From contig OZ022261.1 of NCBI GenBank assembly GCA_963978905.1, positions 3,163,992 through 3,227,991 on the forward strand: a stretch of 64,000 nt of DNA, given 5' to 3'. This stretch comes from Trichostrongylus colubriformis. Its lineage: Eukaryota; Nematoda; Chromadorea; Rhabditida; Trichostrongylidae. Made by a program: the position numbers and the translations under genes. Under the pieces are notes generated by a model, which did not search any database, was not told where the DNA came from, and saw only the letters and a list, made by a program, of their open reading frames with translations. Within the stretch, counting starts at the first letter, position 1. Each line of letters begins with the position of its first letter. Positions 57,001 to 64,000 of this stretch are shown one piece after another.

Positions 57001-60000
57001 GCGTTGAAATTGGAGAACTTGCGAGATCGGACGTTGTGAAAATAACAGTGGACGACGGACGCATAGACTATGAACAACTGCGTGAGGCGATCGATCTAAT
57101 AAAAGTGGCCGTGTATGTAATTATAATTCAATACACATACAGCTGCAGCTATGTGTGATCAATCCAGTTTTTGACTCAGAAAATCACCGCTCATCATGAC
57201 TAGTTCCTCAACGATTCATCAAAATATCTCCTTCGATTAAAGGAATCGGGCACGGGAAAAGAGTTTCTCTGTTACCTATATATTTACGTTCCAGTTGCTT
57301 GATAAGAGCCGCATGCAAAACTTCATGCGAAAAGGTGAGAACCCGGCAAGATACAACTATTCAAAGTGGTGGCCGAGGGAGCGACAGAATTATGCACGCC
57401 CAGTCGTCCGTCGCGGTCGGAGACGCACAGTCGGAAGAGAAGATTCTGTAGACAGTCCCACACTCGGTCTCCAACAGCGGCGAACACGCAACAGGTCACC
57501 CACTCGGAGGCCCCGCTCCCCCGGCCGCCATATTGAGGGGCTGTATCTTAAACGGATTCTCACTTTTTCGCGTGAAACTTTGCAATGCGGCCCTTATCAA
57601 GCAAGTACAACATAAATGCATGGCTGATAGAAAAACTCATTTTTCCGTGCACGATTTCTTTAATTCCAGATTTGACGATGATTTGCCGTATGTTCAAATT
57701 TCGGTCCACTGACACTCGCTCTTGGCATTACACCTCGCATTACGCCAGCATGTCATTTGCCCAACGTGCATTTTTGTTTAATTTCAAAAGTAGAAAACAG
57801 TGGGCTCTGAAAAAAAGTATGGCCAAAGACTTTCGAGCGCTGCATGTAAGCACTGTTACAACGTACTCTGCGCATACTATGCTTTGAATAGAGATAGGCT
57901 ACACCACCTTGATGGTCCGTTGTTTATCCTTGTATTCTTGTGAGTTACTCCAAACTGGACTGCGCTGCAGTGGTACATTGATTTTGTCCGGTACTCCATT
58001 CGATGGTGAGCAGACTGTATCACGTATCCACTGAAAGCTGCAGAAGAAATAAAGAGATTAACAAAAAGGGGACTGGAACTTCCGTAAACACTTGAGGCTC
58101 AGCTTTTTCGTTCCCTACAATCTTACTTCTTTCGTGACATCATAAGCCCACCTAATGAATGATGAGCGTTAATGCAACCATTCCAGAAAAAGGAGGTCCT
58201 AATTTAGTTGATAGAAAAGAGAAGAAGCAATCAAAATCTCCTGAAACAACAAGGGTAAGCCCCGCCCCCTGAACACTGCTTTCGTACAAGTACTAAAGCC
58301 TTGAAACGGCTTGATGATATCACGCAAATTTCAAAGATATCACCTGTTGCTCCCTACTTACGACCTACTTACGTTGTCCTTATCTGATCTCGATGGCTCG
58401 ATCTTAGCTTTTTTCAAATAAGTGACATGTGGGATTTGCTCTGTCCAATGTCAGGTGTGGTTCAATTGGGTGGGCGCGGTAAGGCCGCGGTCATACTCTG
58501 CGCACCGACTCCGGTATCTGCGTCAAACTGACGCAGATCTCTGCGTCAATCTGGAAACGCGCTCCCTCTGAAAAAGGCTCAACCAAACCACACTACAGTG
58601 TGGTGATCGTGGCGAGAACCCAGAAATTCGAATTCGAGTGAGGCATAGTATGGCACTATGCCAAGATTCAAATACGACACCTGCGTCATTTGGCCCACGA
58701 TCACCATACTGTAGTGTGGTTGGGTCGAGCATTTTGCAAACGGAGCGCGTTTCCAGATTGACGCAGTGATCTGCGTCAATTTGACGCAGATACTGGCTTT
58801 GATTGACGCAGATACCGGCATCGGCGCGCAAAGTATGACCGCGGACTAAGGTTAAATTTGAGTAGGCATAGCGCCGTGACGCCACAACAACAGTGTAACC
58901 TGAGCAGTTATCTAAGTTACTTGTCTTAGGAAAGTTATCAAATAATCTGATTGTTGCCTTGTGTAGCCTTGAAATATATCACTCCCCACCAAGTTTCCGG
59001 GTCAGTTTCGTTAACTGAACAGAGTTTCAGTTACCGACGAACGAACGATGGGGCTTCATTTGAGCCTGTACATGAAGGAATAGCTAGCTGTGGACTGCCA
59101 GAACAATTGGTTATGATGGAATTGGTTTTTCTTATCAAAAAATTCACTTGTGAGACGATCGAGAACACGCGTTCTTTTAGAGGTCGGAACTTACCGGGCC
59201 CGTATTAGTGGAAGTTGGAGGAATGGCTGCCCCATTGGTGTTCGCAGGCGGCTGATTGGACGTAGTTTGCGGTAGTAAAAAAGGTTTCCGGTAAATGTGG
59301 CCAGTTTGCGAACCCTGAACCATCACATATTTTGACTTCTTCTATCCTCCAAAGTAGGCAAAGCGCCTCGACTAAAGTGTAAATGGTCTCGGAAGAACCG
59401 TGCACGGAAAATTGAGTTTCTATGCTAGCCATATAATTATGTTGTACTTTCTTAATATGGGCCTCATGCAAAATTCAAACAAGTGAGATCCGGCTAAGAT
59501 ACAGCTTCTCAAAGTGGTGACCGAGGGACGAAACCTTAGAGCAAACCCACCCCGTCTTTCGTCGCCATCCGAGACGCATAACGAGAAAGAAAGTGACGTA
59601 ACAGACCCACTCTTTCGTCTCCTACCGCAGCGGACGACGGGCGGGCATTTCATCTGAGGCTCCGACCCCTCGGCCTCGGCCACCACTTCGAATAGGTAAA
59701 TCTTAGCCGGACTCTCACTTTTTGGGTGAAACTTTGCATGTGGTCCTTATTAAGCAAATGCACCATAAATATATGGTTGACAGGAAAATTTTCCGTGCAC
59801 GATTCCTGAAAAGTAATGGTAGGCATCCCTACTGCGTGATCCAATACTCGCATCCATGCCTCCCATTCAAGCTCGGCTGCACGCTTGGTTGCAGGTTCAT
59901 CTGGGTGATCCAATGACGGGAAGCAGGCACGTTGACCTTGAATTTGCAGCACAACGATTAGTATACGAAATCTTCGGCAAAATATCTTTTCTATGCTCAC

Positions 60001-63000
60001 TGAGGGATTAGGCAGTCAGTGCCCATACCTCATTAGACATAACCGTCATGACTGTTGCATCATATCGTAGTTCATGTACGAAACTCACCCCAAACGCAAA
60101 TTTATGAAACGCCTCCTTCATTGTGAGGCAAAGACTGTCTTCTATTTTGTATTTGAGCTTTTTCAATCGCCTGTGTTTTTGTCAAGGAGATTTCCTTGAC
60201 CTCAGGATAGCAAAAAGTATAACCAGCCCCCATTACAGAGACTGGAAAGCTGCTACTGGGTCTTCAGTTTGCCGAAAGTATTATTAAGAATGTCGTCATT
60301 TCCCCGAGAAAGCCCCAATACGGCAGCGTTTGAGAGGACGGTTGGAGAAAGGCTGCTAGAAGATCAGGGACATAGCAGGTGGCTCTAAGCGAGAGAGATT
60401 AGGATGGCGGTCTGTATTCCACCATACAGTCCCCTGCATCGGAAGCGAGCATCGAAGATGTGATAATGCAGACCAAAAGGATCGAGAATGGGATCATCCA
60501 AGTGACCGAACAAGTAGGTACTACTCGCTACCCGCCGTTCACGGGACTGGAGAACAGTTGTTACCTGGAAGATGCGACAGGGAATGAGTCGACGGTATGT
60601 GTGTCACGGTAAACGCCTAACATGCTTCGTCACGAACATCGATATCCGACATGCCGAGTCGAAACTGAATCGTTTGCGATTGAGAAGATGTAGCTCAATT
60701 CTGGCTTTGGACACTTTCGTTACCTACGCGTTAGCAAGGAGCCACGACGAGGACGAGCTCGAAGCATTAAATGTGGAGTTAGAGACCTTCTATAAGGAAG
60801 ATCATACCTCCCTTAAAGTCATCGTCGGTGACTTCAACGCTAAAGTCGGCCCAGATTAACGAATAATGAACTGCACATTGGGACTCTAAAAGCGAACGGA
60901 ATGGACAGAGCGGTGTGAAGAGCTGTCTGACTTCATTATGTAGCTGAACTCTATTATTCGTAGCGCGGTAACACAGTTCCAGATTCCTTCCTTCTATTCC
61001 GTCTACGTGCACGTGGAGTGTCTCGTTGAGCAGTTCCATAACGAGAATGACCGGAACATCGTGAAATGAAGGTTCTTCCTGAAGGACGTCGCTGTTATTT
61101 GGAAGTTCTTCACAAGATCGGACCAATGACTCATTCACAGGGGATCCTTTTTTATGCGTGCATTTTAGCGGGAAGTCAGAGAGGAAAAGCCTATAAACAA
61201 CTCTAGACTGGAACCACTTCACTACTCTGGCTGATTTATGGAAGGATTCCGTCATTGAGAACATCGGCGAGGAGTACAACTGATTCGTGGAATATCTTAA
61301 CTGTAGTGCGAAGAAGGCAGAAACAGCCGAGAATGCTCAGAGATGGGAGAGATCATTTCAAAATAACAACATCTCCTGGTAATTCATCTATTTGCGCCCA
61401 TTCATTTCAGTCCGAACAGGAGTAGGTTCGAACCCTCGAAAGAACTCATGATAAAACAGAAGAGATAACTAGTAAGCCCAGAAAAAACAAAGGAGACAGC
61501 AGTACCCTCACATCGAGATAGACGCGCTCAAATTTGGCTCCTAGAGGTAGGTCTTTACGAATAAACTACGGTCATCACGAATCGAATAATTGGCGGCTGT
61601 ATCCGGGGATATTCAAGAAGGTGTGTGTTCAAAAAGCCGAAACCTATATTGAGAGACTGTGATTACAAAGTACTAACACAATTATATTTTACATGTGCAT
61701 AGAGCCCACCTCTGTCCTCATGCTCGAATCCTTTTTCAATCATCTTTCCATCGGGTATGAAAAGGTGCTCAACCCCTGCTCGTGCAGCCCGTATCTGAAA
61801 GGAGCAACTCAGAAATAGTAACAACTCAGTTCGTAATAATGTAAAGCGAAAACGGTGTCATCTGCGTAGTAATAACCGGTAAAGGCATGAAACACTCGGA
61901 ATAATTTTGTTTGCTCATCTCCTTCACTTCAAACAATTATACCCCTCATCTTTACTATCAAGTGTCTCTCTTTTCCTTCCATAGTTGCCGAATATAAGAA
62001 CCACACGGTTGTCTCAAAGGAGTCGTCCGCAGAAAAATGACTTTTTCTGTTACCCAAATACACATCTATGTTGTATTTGTCTAATAAGGGCCGCTTGTAA
62101 AGCTTCACGCGAAAAATGTGAATCCGGCTAAGACACAGCGAAAAGTGAGCTACTTCACATTACCTAGCTCTTAAAAACAGACTAACGATCTGTCGACTTT
62201 CTGTCTCTGATTTATGCTAAGAGACCTATTCCTAGAAGGTTCGCAGCCGGTACACGTTGTGGACTGATAAGATCGATAGTGAGGGGTCATCTAGGACAAC
62301 AGACAATTAGCACGGATGCGAGTCGAACCAATGTGATGATCGTAAGAAGCGAGACTCACACACCTCGTTGGCTAATGCAAAATGCTTAATGACAGCATAT
62401 TTGCTTTGGGAATGACTTATCTAAGTTTTATCAAATATCAACTCGAGAACGTTCATTTCTATAGTGAACACACATTTTTTACGTTGAAACGGCAGAATCT
62501 GAATGATCTCCTTAGCGTATCGAGCATTAATGGTTATGTGTTCGACTGAGTGATATTTGCGACTGAGTGACTGTTTGGGTAGTCATAACGGTCGTTGGAA
62601 ATTAAAGGCAGCTTTCGGGAACATTAGGACGAGAAGTATAAGAAGTAGTGAATATGAAAGCTAAGATGCCTAGTAACAGGAAAGTGGAGAAAAAACGAAT
62701 GGAAGCGGCCAAAAACCGAAGAAATAGAACCCCTTCCCACCATTGGTTCTGGGCGCGGACGACCTTTCCGTCAAGACGCGGGTAGTCCGCATAGGTTTTC
62801 CACTGGCATTACCAAGACGTAAGCATGAAGGGATGTTCGGAAATGCGACAGCATCTATTTTCATGTGGTCAGTTTCAAGCTAAAAGTGAGAAAGCGCGCT
62901 CGATACATTCAATCCTGCCGATCTCCTTGACCAACCGCACCGTGACCAATCCCTAATCACGTCGCCTGGAGGCGGGCTGCCCTTGTCCAAGGCGGCTTGC

Positions 63001-63819
63001 CCTGACGAGGCCGCCTCCGCCACAGCTCAAGGGGGCGCCTTTTGCGGGGAATTCGCCATACATCGGCCTTTCAGCCCCGTAATTTTTCAGTGCATGCCTT
63101 CTTTTGGCGTTCCCTGTCACCCATATTATCGCGAACACTGTCTTTAAGGAAATTTTTTCAATCCTGCCGTGATCGATTGTTTGAATCCAAATAATTCCAC
63201 ACCCTTGCAAGGGTATTTCGGAAGCTAGCAGAATTGCCATCACCAATTCCTTACGTATTCGTAGCAACGTGTTCCCCTTGAAATGCAGTGCTATGGACAC
63301 ATTCCAAAATCGGAAAAATTTTTCTTGAACATAATTGTCAGTGCAACGTTGCTGAATCCCAACATGAGAGATACCAAAATTAACACGGGTTCATGCTCTG
63401 TATTGTAGTTAGGTTTTGCCTGATCTAAGACACAATTTGACAAACAATTTGAGAATTTTGATGCAAATTTCGAGTAGACATTGATTCCAATAGAATCATG
63501 ATAATAGGATGTTAACGATATGAATTTTCATTGGTTGCAATTTCTGACGACCTAAGCTGTCTGATAGGAAAAGCAGAAGTAAACATGCCTGTGCTTCACA
63601 GGAAATAACTATGTGGGAGGCTAGATGCAGCACACCTTCAACCGTACCGCCACAAATAATAAATCCGTGATCTCGTAATAATATAACCTAAAATGAGAAC
63701 TGCAAGACGTCACGCAGTCGTATATGGTATAGAATAGACCTCTAACATATCAAACCTACGTTTGAGTTCCCAAGACTCCTGGTTAGTGCTTCTACGCCTG
63801 CTTTGTCATTGAATGACCC
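42026..63819 (-). CDS. Adducin, C-terminal 400 residues (5' end outside window)
   Basis: Adducin is a membrane-skeleton protein that caps actin and recruits spectrin. Thirteen minus-strand exons keep one frame: 63760-63819, 63589-63687, 61710-61794, 59833-59936, 59195-59314, 58373-58438, 57908-58030, 55263-55361, 54144-54218, 46285-46393, 45525-45659, 42168-42214, 42026-42106. The class II aldolase-like head is visible in VILLRDHGFIICGGTVEG and SCEAQ, followed by the adducin neck pattern AELEWEAWMRVLDHAGSQTG then HIYRK. Then come VYRQLYPSNPFTSETEEDIK, a Ser-rich tail and a MARCKS-like basic end (SEKKKKKSLFSFMKTK) before TAA. Adducins end this way, and C. elegans has add-1 and add-2. The donor after 63589 is GC, not GT. 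An exon may be missing between 57908 and 55361. The large introns are full of mobile DNA. Confidence 0.88.
42905..43106. mobile_element. MITE of the GGGTCAA/poly-C family, copy 3
   Basis: Starts GGGTCAAACAACGTCGGGAC and has TAGGCTTAGGCTGAAGCAG and ATTTTAGCCTAAG. It ends in a run of about 15 C then GACTTTAATTGGCCC. It lies in an adducin intron, oriented opposite to the 7.9-kb copy. Confidence 0.8.
43655..43870. repeat. MITE family D, half copy
   Basis: One arm only: TTATATATTTATTTGCGTTG, then AAGGGCTGTATG and CCGCTAAGGTTCAGCTCC. It lies in an adducin intron. Confidence 0.6.
44245..44797. mobile_element. Fold-back element about 0.55 kb
   Basis: The left arm (CATCGCATTCGGTGATCC, GCGCACGAGCCAGGTGTTAT, then CGATGTTCGTGCTTGGG) is repeated inverted on the right (GAATATCGCATTCATTCTGC, CCCGGCTCGCGCGCTACGG, AAATCCGATGAATG). 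The arms are about 190 bp. Overlapping frames on both strands are mirror images. It lies in an adducin intron. Confidence 0.8.
45999..46170. mobile_element. MITE family C, complete copy
   Basis: Starts GGCTGCGTTCATACCTTGCG and ends CGCAAAGTGTGAATGCAGCC, the inverse. The interior is GC-rich with TGCCACCCTGTCTCGTTGCC. It lies in the adducin intron between 45659 and 46285. Confidence 0.8.
46612..46755 (-). repeat. 3' LTR
   Basis: Identical to 51815-51958. On the minus strand it starts TGTAAGGGAGTGTGAGAG and ends near CTCAAC. It contains AATAAAGTCATTC (46644-46656 region), a candidate polyadenylation signal in the sense orientation of both the element and adducin. Confidence 0.95.
46756..46764 (-). 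other. Polypurine tract
   Basis: AGGGGGAGG on the minus strand directly abuts the 3' LTR, the expected place for priming plus-strand DNA synthesis. Confidence 0.8.
46954..51132 (-). CDS. Pol polyprotein (protease, RT, RNase H, integrase)
   Basis: The frame is open from just after the gag stop; the first ATG is at 51039, giving 1361 residues. From that ATG: two CCHC zinc knuckles (CRVCGALGHAGYEC; CNVCRKKGHLAATC) at residues 3-37, an aspartic protease motif (FELDTGASLSIID) near 160, reverse transcriptase with FSKVDLSDAYMQVEL and YLDD near 451, and RNase H with VLATDASEYGIGA. Integrase follows, with an HHCC zinc region, SDNGPPF and HPNSNGEAERF. The C-terminal tail is basic and ends in tandem repeats. 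The zinc knuckles, normally part of Gag, lie downstream of the stop, so Gag-Pol expression would need suppression of that stop. Confidence 0.95.
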   Translation of the reverse strand, partial: ARREDRNRQGPGRPQTREQKGKPSRGPARRSMRCRVCGALGHAGYECFRKEKAYCNVCRKKGHLAATCWRNARSSRKDSRQIHWCEEPAGSSDSGEELVMQNVNMVAVTHLALCRRAEPRKQMRSSTRIVEDSPRGGKGSPAAPYASGGENGKCPDRELIVANTVEDVVADRSVGEPPRMLQMEVNGKKIPFELDTGASLSIIDEETWYRLGRPPLEKAEVAATAFDNKRIMFQGKVPLKIKFAGKEAILDIHVFKEASHSLCGRDMIKRLQIDCGPYYGVVHEVKQMPRVEIKKELVRILNNNKRMFQKGLGKCTIARAELKFKREAVTPKFFRARPVPIALRPKVEAKLKEMVRSGIVKRVEHSKWATPLVVVPKPGGKLRICGDYKVTVNPQLDINQYPLPKPEDLFHMLHGGERFSKVDLSDAYMQVELEEGSRQYTTINTHKGLFEYTRIPFGIASAPAIFQRIMEEALAGIEGVVIYLDDITITGPDDKTHLERLEKTLDRLNKAGFRLKREKCELFFKEEMEFLGHVVDEKGIRPSPNKLKAMLNMPEPKNLKELESYLGMVQYYGKFIPRLATLAAPLNSLRRKGASWKWGAEEKIAFNQIREKLTSADILAHYNPDVPVVLATDASEYGIGAVLYHRYDDNSEKVIAYASRSLTKQERNYAQIEKEALGIVYGVEKFNQFLYGRRFTLLTDHQPLVRIFGPKQGLPVIAAKRLHRWALRLMQYSFEIEYRKTAEFGNADGLSRLPDPRELPSAEMVVNDLQVQQLAEEAVENLPVTEAQIAKATKEDPLLQMVVNYIQKGWPVNVRDERLKPYAVKRASLSIHNGCVLWGYRVVILKKFQQVVLKMLHNSHYGRNRMMSLARTKIWFPGMDKAVEEVASRCSTCAVMGKDPVRIPLHPWEEPEKVWQRLHMDFCETNGGVKWLIVVDAKSKWPEAVKMGATTAEKTIMKLKEIFSRNGLPEQLVSDNGPPFTSAKFREYWERRGIQQIFTPPYHPNSNGEAERFVQTFKNALYKGLRSNKALDEAAMDLLFEYRVTPHAATGKAPAEMLMGRNLRTTLDIIRTAKTEPGNKYREDMKKNYDRGKKERTFKVGQEVYIRNYSGGGDRWIPGIIMRVLGSSTYEVHYGMGVRKTHADQMKQRVIPWESVDEGLLRRMDKNSSGGSVKLTANPRLRRSQRKRQATERMREFMESSKRKKINVIKIAGKLGNKNSGDNRKPIKEAGRSRHLSHVPGSSPTTVAPASGHRGGGPLGPASEPPNSTRPGGDQPGGGAAAAAGTSDGAGGVGPAWAARKTAAPPTAQPCAVGGREGNSEEHCEEGGGRRLEEPRETTKKKPHPLHYKKKPHPLHYKKKPHPLHYKKKPSPLRKREPGQLRGKKSLSREKL
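47027..47118 (-). repeat. 30-bp in-frame tandem repeat in the pol C terminus
   Basis: Three to four copies of a 30-bp unit encode HYKKKPHPL-type repeats near the end of the pol frame, each keeping the frame. Confidence 0.85.
51133..51795 (-). CDS. Gag (220 aa), ends at an in-frame TGA
   Basis: The frame starts ATG 20 bases inside the primer-binding site and ends TGA at 51133-51135. It has the helical, Gln/Glu/Lys-rich character of Ty3/gypsy capsids: FANFLVLRKVTEEKDQRL, then LRAAMEQHYQPKKLVLAERF and LHEYYAELQKAANTCCF (the last resembles the retrotransposon-gag SMxEYxxxL helix). Nucleocapsid knuckles are missing before the stop and appear after it in the same frame. Confidence 0.9.
   Translation of the reverse strand: MTTVEAGQASGKAEAGVSATGRPTMVDRGTEVYRGRAPGPYVPGTSWRTWWKLFANFLVLRKVTEEKDQRLIFLQEVGNSNYELLESLLQGRELEEVALKDLRAAMEQHYQPKKLVLAERFGLMSKMQKQGQALHEYYAELQKAANTCCFEEIKDHRDAVITMVFIGGLLSIETRKRLLEKEQLTSKEALEQAEAFERVGANAPHLKEGPQAQMVGVAQV
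51797..51814 (-). other. tRNA primer-binding site
   Basis: The minus strand reads TGGCGATCAGGCGAACAG directly after the 5' LTR. It begins TGG, complementary to the CCA end of a tRNA. The matching tRNA was not identified; it is not the tRNA-His of this window. Confidence 0.75.
51815..51958 (-). repeat. 5' LTR
   Basis: Identical to 46612-46755. Confidence 0.95.
52588..52669. repeat. 41-bp tandem duplication
   Basis: GTCTAGACAACGTAGAGGAG plus 21 further bases is repeated directly, with one base difference. Confidence 0.9.
52841..53223. mobile_element. MITE family B, diverged complete copy
   Basis: Left end AAGGTCGCTTTCATACTTCG; right end GATGCAAAGTATAAAGGCGG. Inner motifs ACCACAGTATGATGATCGTG and GTCGACGCCGGCACCGGCG match the family. 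It lies in an adducin intron. Confidence 0.7.
53582..53731 (+). CDS. Short open frame with protein-like composition, unidentified
   Basis: A 49-residue ATG frame (MLRERYLLTDRSEVVKLSRT..., ending SPFPQ) stays open about 24 codons further upstream before a TGA. The composition and helical stretch NNILKEVADHFTEVVTSVE look coding. No family is recognised and no splice partner was found. It lies in an adducin intron on the opposite strand, between two MITEs. Confidence 0.3.
   Translation: MLRERYLLTDRSEVVKLSRTLTWNNILKEVADHFTEVVTSVETQSPFPQ
54560..54712. repeat. MITE family B, one arm
   Basis: GGTCGAGCATTTGCAAACGG and AGCGCGTCACCAG, then GCCGGTGCCGGCGTC and GCGCAAAGTAGAAATGCGGCC-type end. Just upstream (54400-54540) several GAATTCGAATTCG-like copies match the centre of the 58.5-kb element. 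Confidence 0.7.
55999..56145. mobile_element. 147-bp MITE (family E)
   Basis: Starts TTGTTGCGACGCCACAGTGC and ends with the inverse (GCAGCGTGGAGGCGCAACAA), with inner GCTAGCCACGCCCACCTAAG. A diverged relative is at 30180-30310. It lies in an adducin intron. Confidence 0.8.
56766..56788. repeat. (AAAT)n microsatellite
   Basis: Run of AAATAAATAAATAAAT units. Confidence 0.9.
56959..57203 (+). CDS. 3' end of an unidentified gene nested antisense in an adducin intron
   Basis: Exon 56959-57116 begins after GCATTTAG, encodes 52 residues (contains KKRCVEIGELARSDVVK and DDGRIDYEQLREAIDLIK) and ends at TAT|GTAATT. A 63-nt intron ending TTTTTGACTCAG leads in phase to the last exon 57180-57203 with a TAG stop. 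Earlier exons were not found; the ATG frame just upstream (MSSRAQITLG) does not join. The acidic, helical sequence looks coding but matches no family I know. It could be a retained fragment of an old gene. Confidence 0.45.
57268..57636. mobile_element. MITE family D, complete copy 2
   Basis: Same ends and inner GATACA/GGCCGAGGGAGCGAC motifs as 41349-41731; both arms are present. The 106-residue frame here is repeat-derived. Adducin intron. Confidence 0.85.
58484..58849. mobile_element. MITE family B, complete copy
   Basis: Starts GGCCGCGGTCATACTCTGCG and ends CGCGCAAAGTATGACCGCGG. The arms carry several TCTGCGTCAA/TTGACGCAGA units, and the centre contains CACTACAGTGTGGTGATCGTG and its inverse. 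Adducin intron 58439-59194. Confidence 0.9.
59413..59782. mobile_element. MITE family D, complete copy 3
   Basis: Left arm CCATATAATTATGTTGTACT, then ATCCGGCTAAGATACAGC; right arm the inverse, ending CACCATAAATATATGG. Adducin intron 59315-59832. Confidence 0.85.
60420..61345 (+). pseudogene. Decayed RTE-type LINE (endonuclease region)
   Basis: Several frames together show the apurinic endonuclease domain of RTE retrotransposons: SEASIEDVIMQTKRIE near 60440, RLRRCSSILALDTFVTYA near 60690, then FYKEDHTSLKVIVGDFNAKV (the GDFNA motif) ending at 60859. A later WNHFTTLADLWKDSV-type segment near 61210 fits the region after the endonuclease. Stops and frameshifts break it throughout and no reverse transcriptase remains. 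It lies in the adducin intron 59937-61709, in the opposite orientation. Confidence 0.8.
62040..62142. repeat. MITE family D, single arm
   Basis: TTTTTCTGTTACCCAAATAC, TATGTTGTATTTGTCTAATA, then GTGAATCCGGCTAAGACACAGC-type end. Adducin intron. Confidence 0.75.
62143..63588. other. Adducin intron, nothing further recognised
   Basis: A 115-residue minus-strand frame (62953-63300) and a smaller one (62670-62864) lack family features. They cross repeat-like GC-rich sequence near 62940-63050. Confidence 0.4.
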
Positions 63820-64000
63820 CTGAAAATGAAACCTGTCATTTTATATAAGAACTAATCAGAAATTCGCACCATGCATCCACAATGCATAATTTGCATTTGC
63901 ATGTGCGAGGCACCCAAGGGTAAACGGTGATTAGTGGCGTACATACACATAGCGAGCCTGAAACATTTTTTTTGCGCATATGTTCAAAGTTGGATGCTTG

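Noticed and set aside
60029..60170. Open minus-strand segment with plausible splice sites (contains KEAFHKFAFGVSFVHELR)
   Set aside because: Adducin exons 61710-61794 and 59833-59936 join in phase without it; including it breaks the frame, and no other partner was found.

Overview
The window is eukaryotic nuclear DNA, most likely from a parasitic nematode of the strongylid (hookworm/Haemonchus-like) group. The reasons are small introns (about 58-72 nt) mixed with large repeat-filled ones, nematode-style TTTCAG acceptors, one inferred GC-AG intron, decayed RTE LINE and mariner copies, and many short inverted-repeat transposons. The species cannot be named from the sequence. Exons were assembled by hand from splice signals, reading phase and remembered family signatures; no database was searched.

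Layout. 1-9.9 kb: a 1.34-kb inverted-repeat element holding a tRNA-like sequence, scattered minus-strand exons of an unidentified possibly secreted Cys-rich protein, a convincing tRNA-His(GUG) at 3070-3141, a mariner relic and an 0.8-kb inverted-repeat element. 10.4-13.8 kb: tandem repeats (a 145-bp satellite, then a degenerate array with a 492-bp higher-order repeat) ending in a cluster of four GC-rich hairpins. 14.9-15.9 kb: another inverted-repeat element. 16.1-20.8 kb: an unidentified minus-strand gene whose exon block is repeated in a perfect 652-bp tandem duplication, with a small plus-strand gene inside one intron. 21-30.8 kb: mainly fold-back elements, MITEs and dispersed repeats, plus two linked minus-strand exons near 23 kb.

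31.4-40.5 kb: a complete 10-exon minus-strand gene for a 653-residue type I membrane protein with extracellular leucine-rich repeats (the LET-4/EGG-6/PAN-1 class of nematode LRR proteins). 42.0-63.8 kb: the 3' part of an adducin gene, also minus strand. It has 13 phase-consistent exons encoding 400 residues, from the aldolase-like head through the neck to a MARCKS-like basic tail; the 5' end lies beyond the window. One adducin intron carries a full-length Ty3/gypsy LTR retrotransposon (46612-51958) with identical LTRs, in the same orientation as the host gene. Other adducin introns hold MITEs of at least four families, a decayed RTE LINE and the 3' end of an oppositely oriented gene.

The two best genes act at the cell surface and the membrane skeleton, but nothing in the sequence links them functionally. 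I found no new multi-gene system. The most interesting observations are the young intronic gypsy element with one in-frame stop between gag and pol, the perfect exon-containing duplication, the nested genes, the GC-AG intron and the hairpin cluster.
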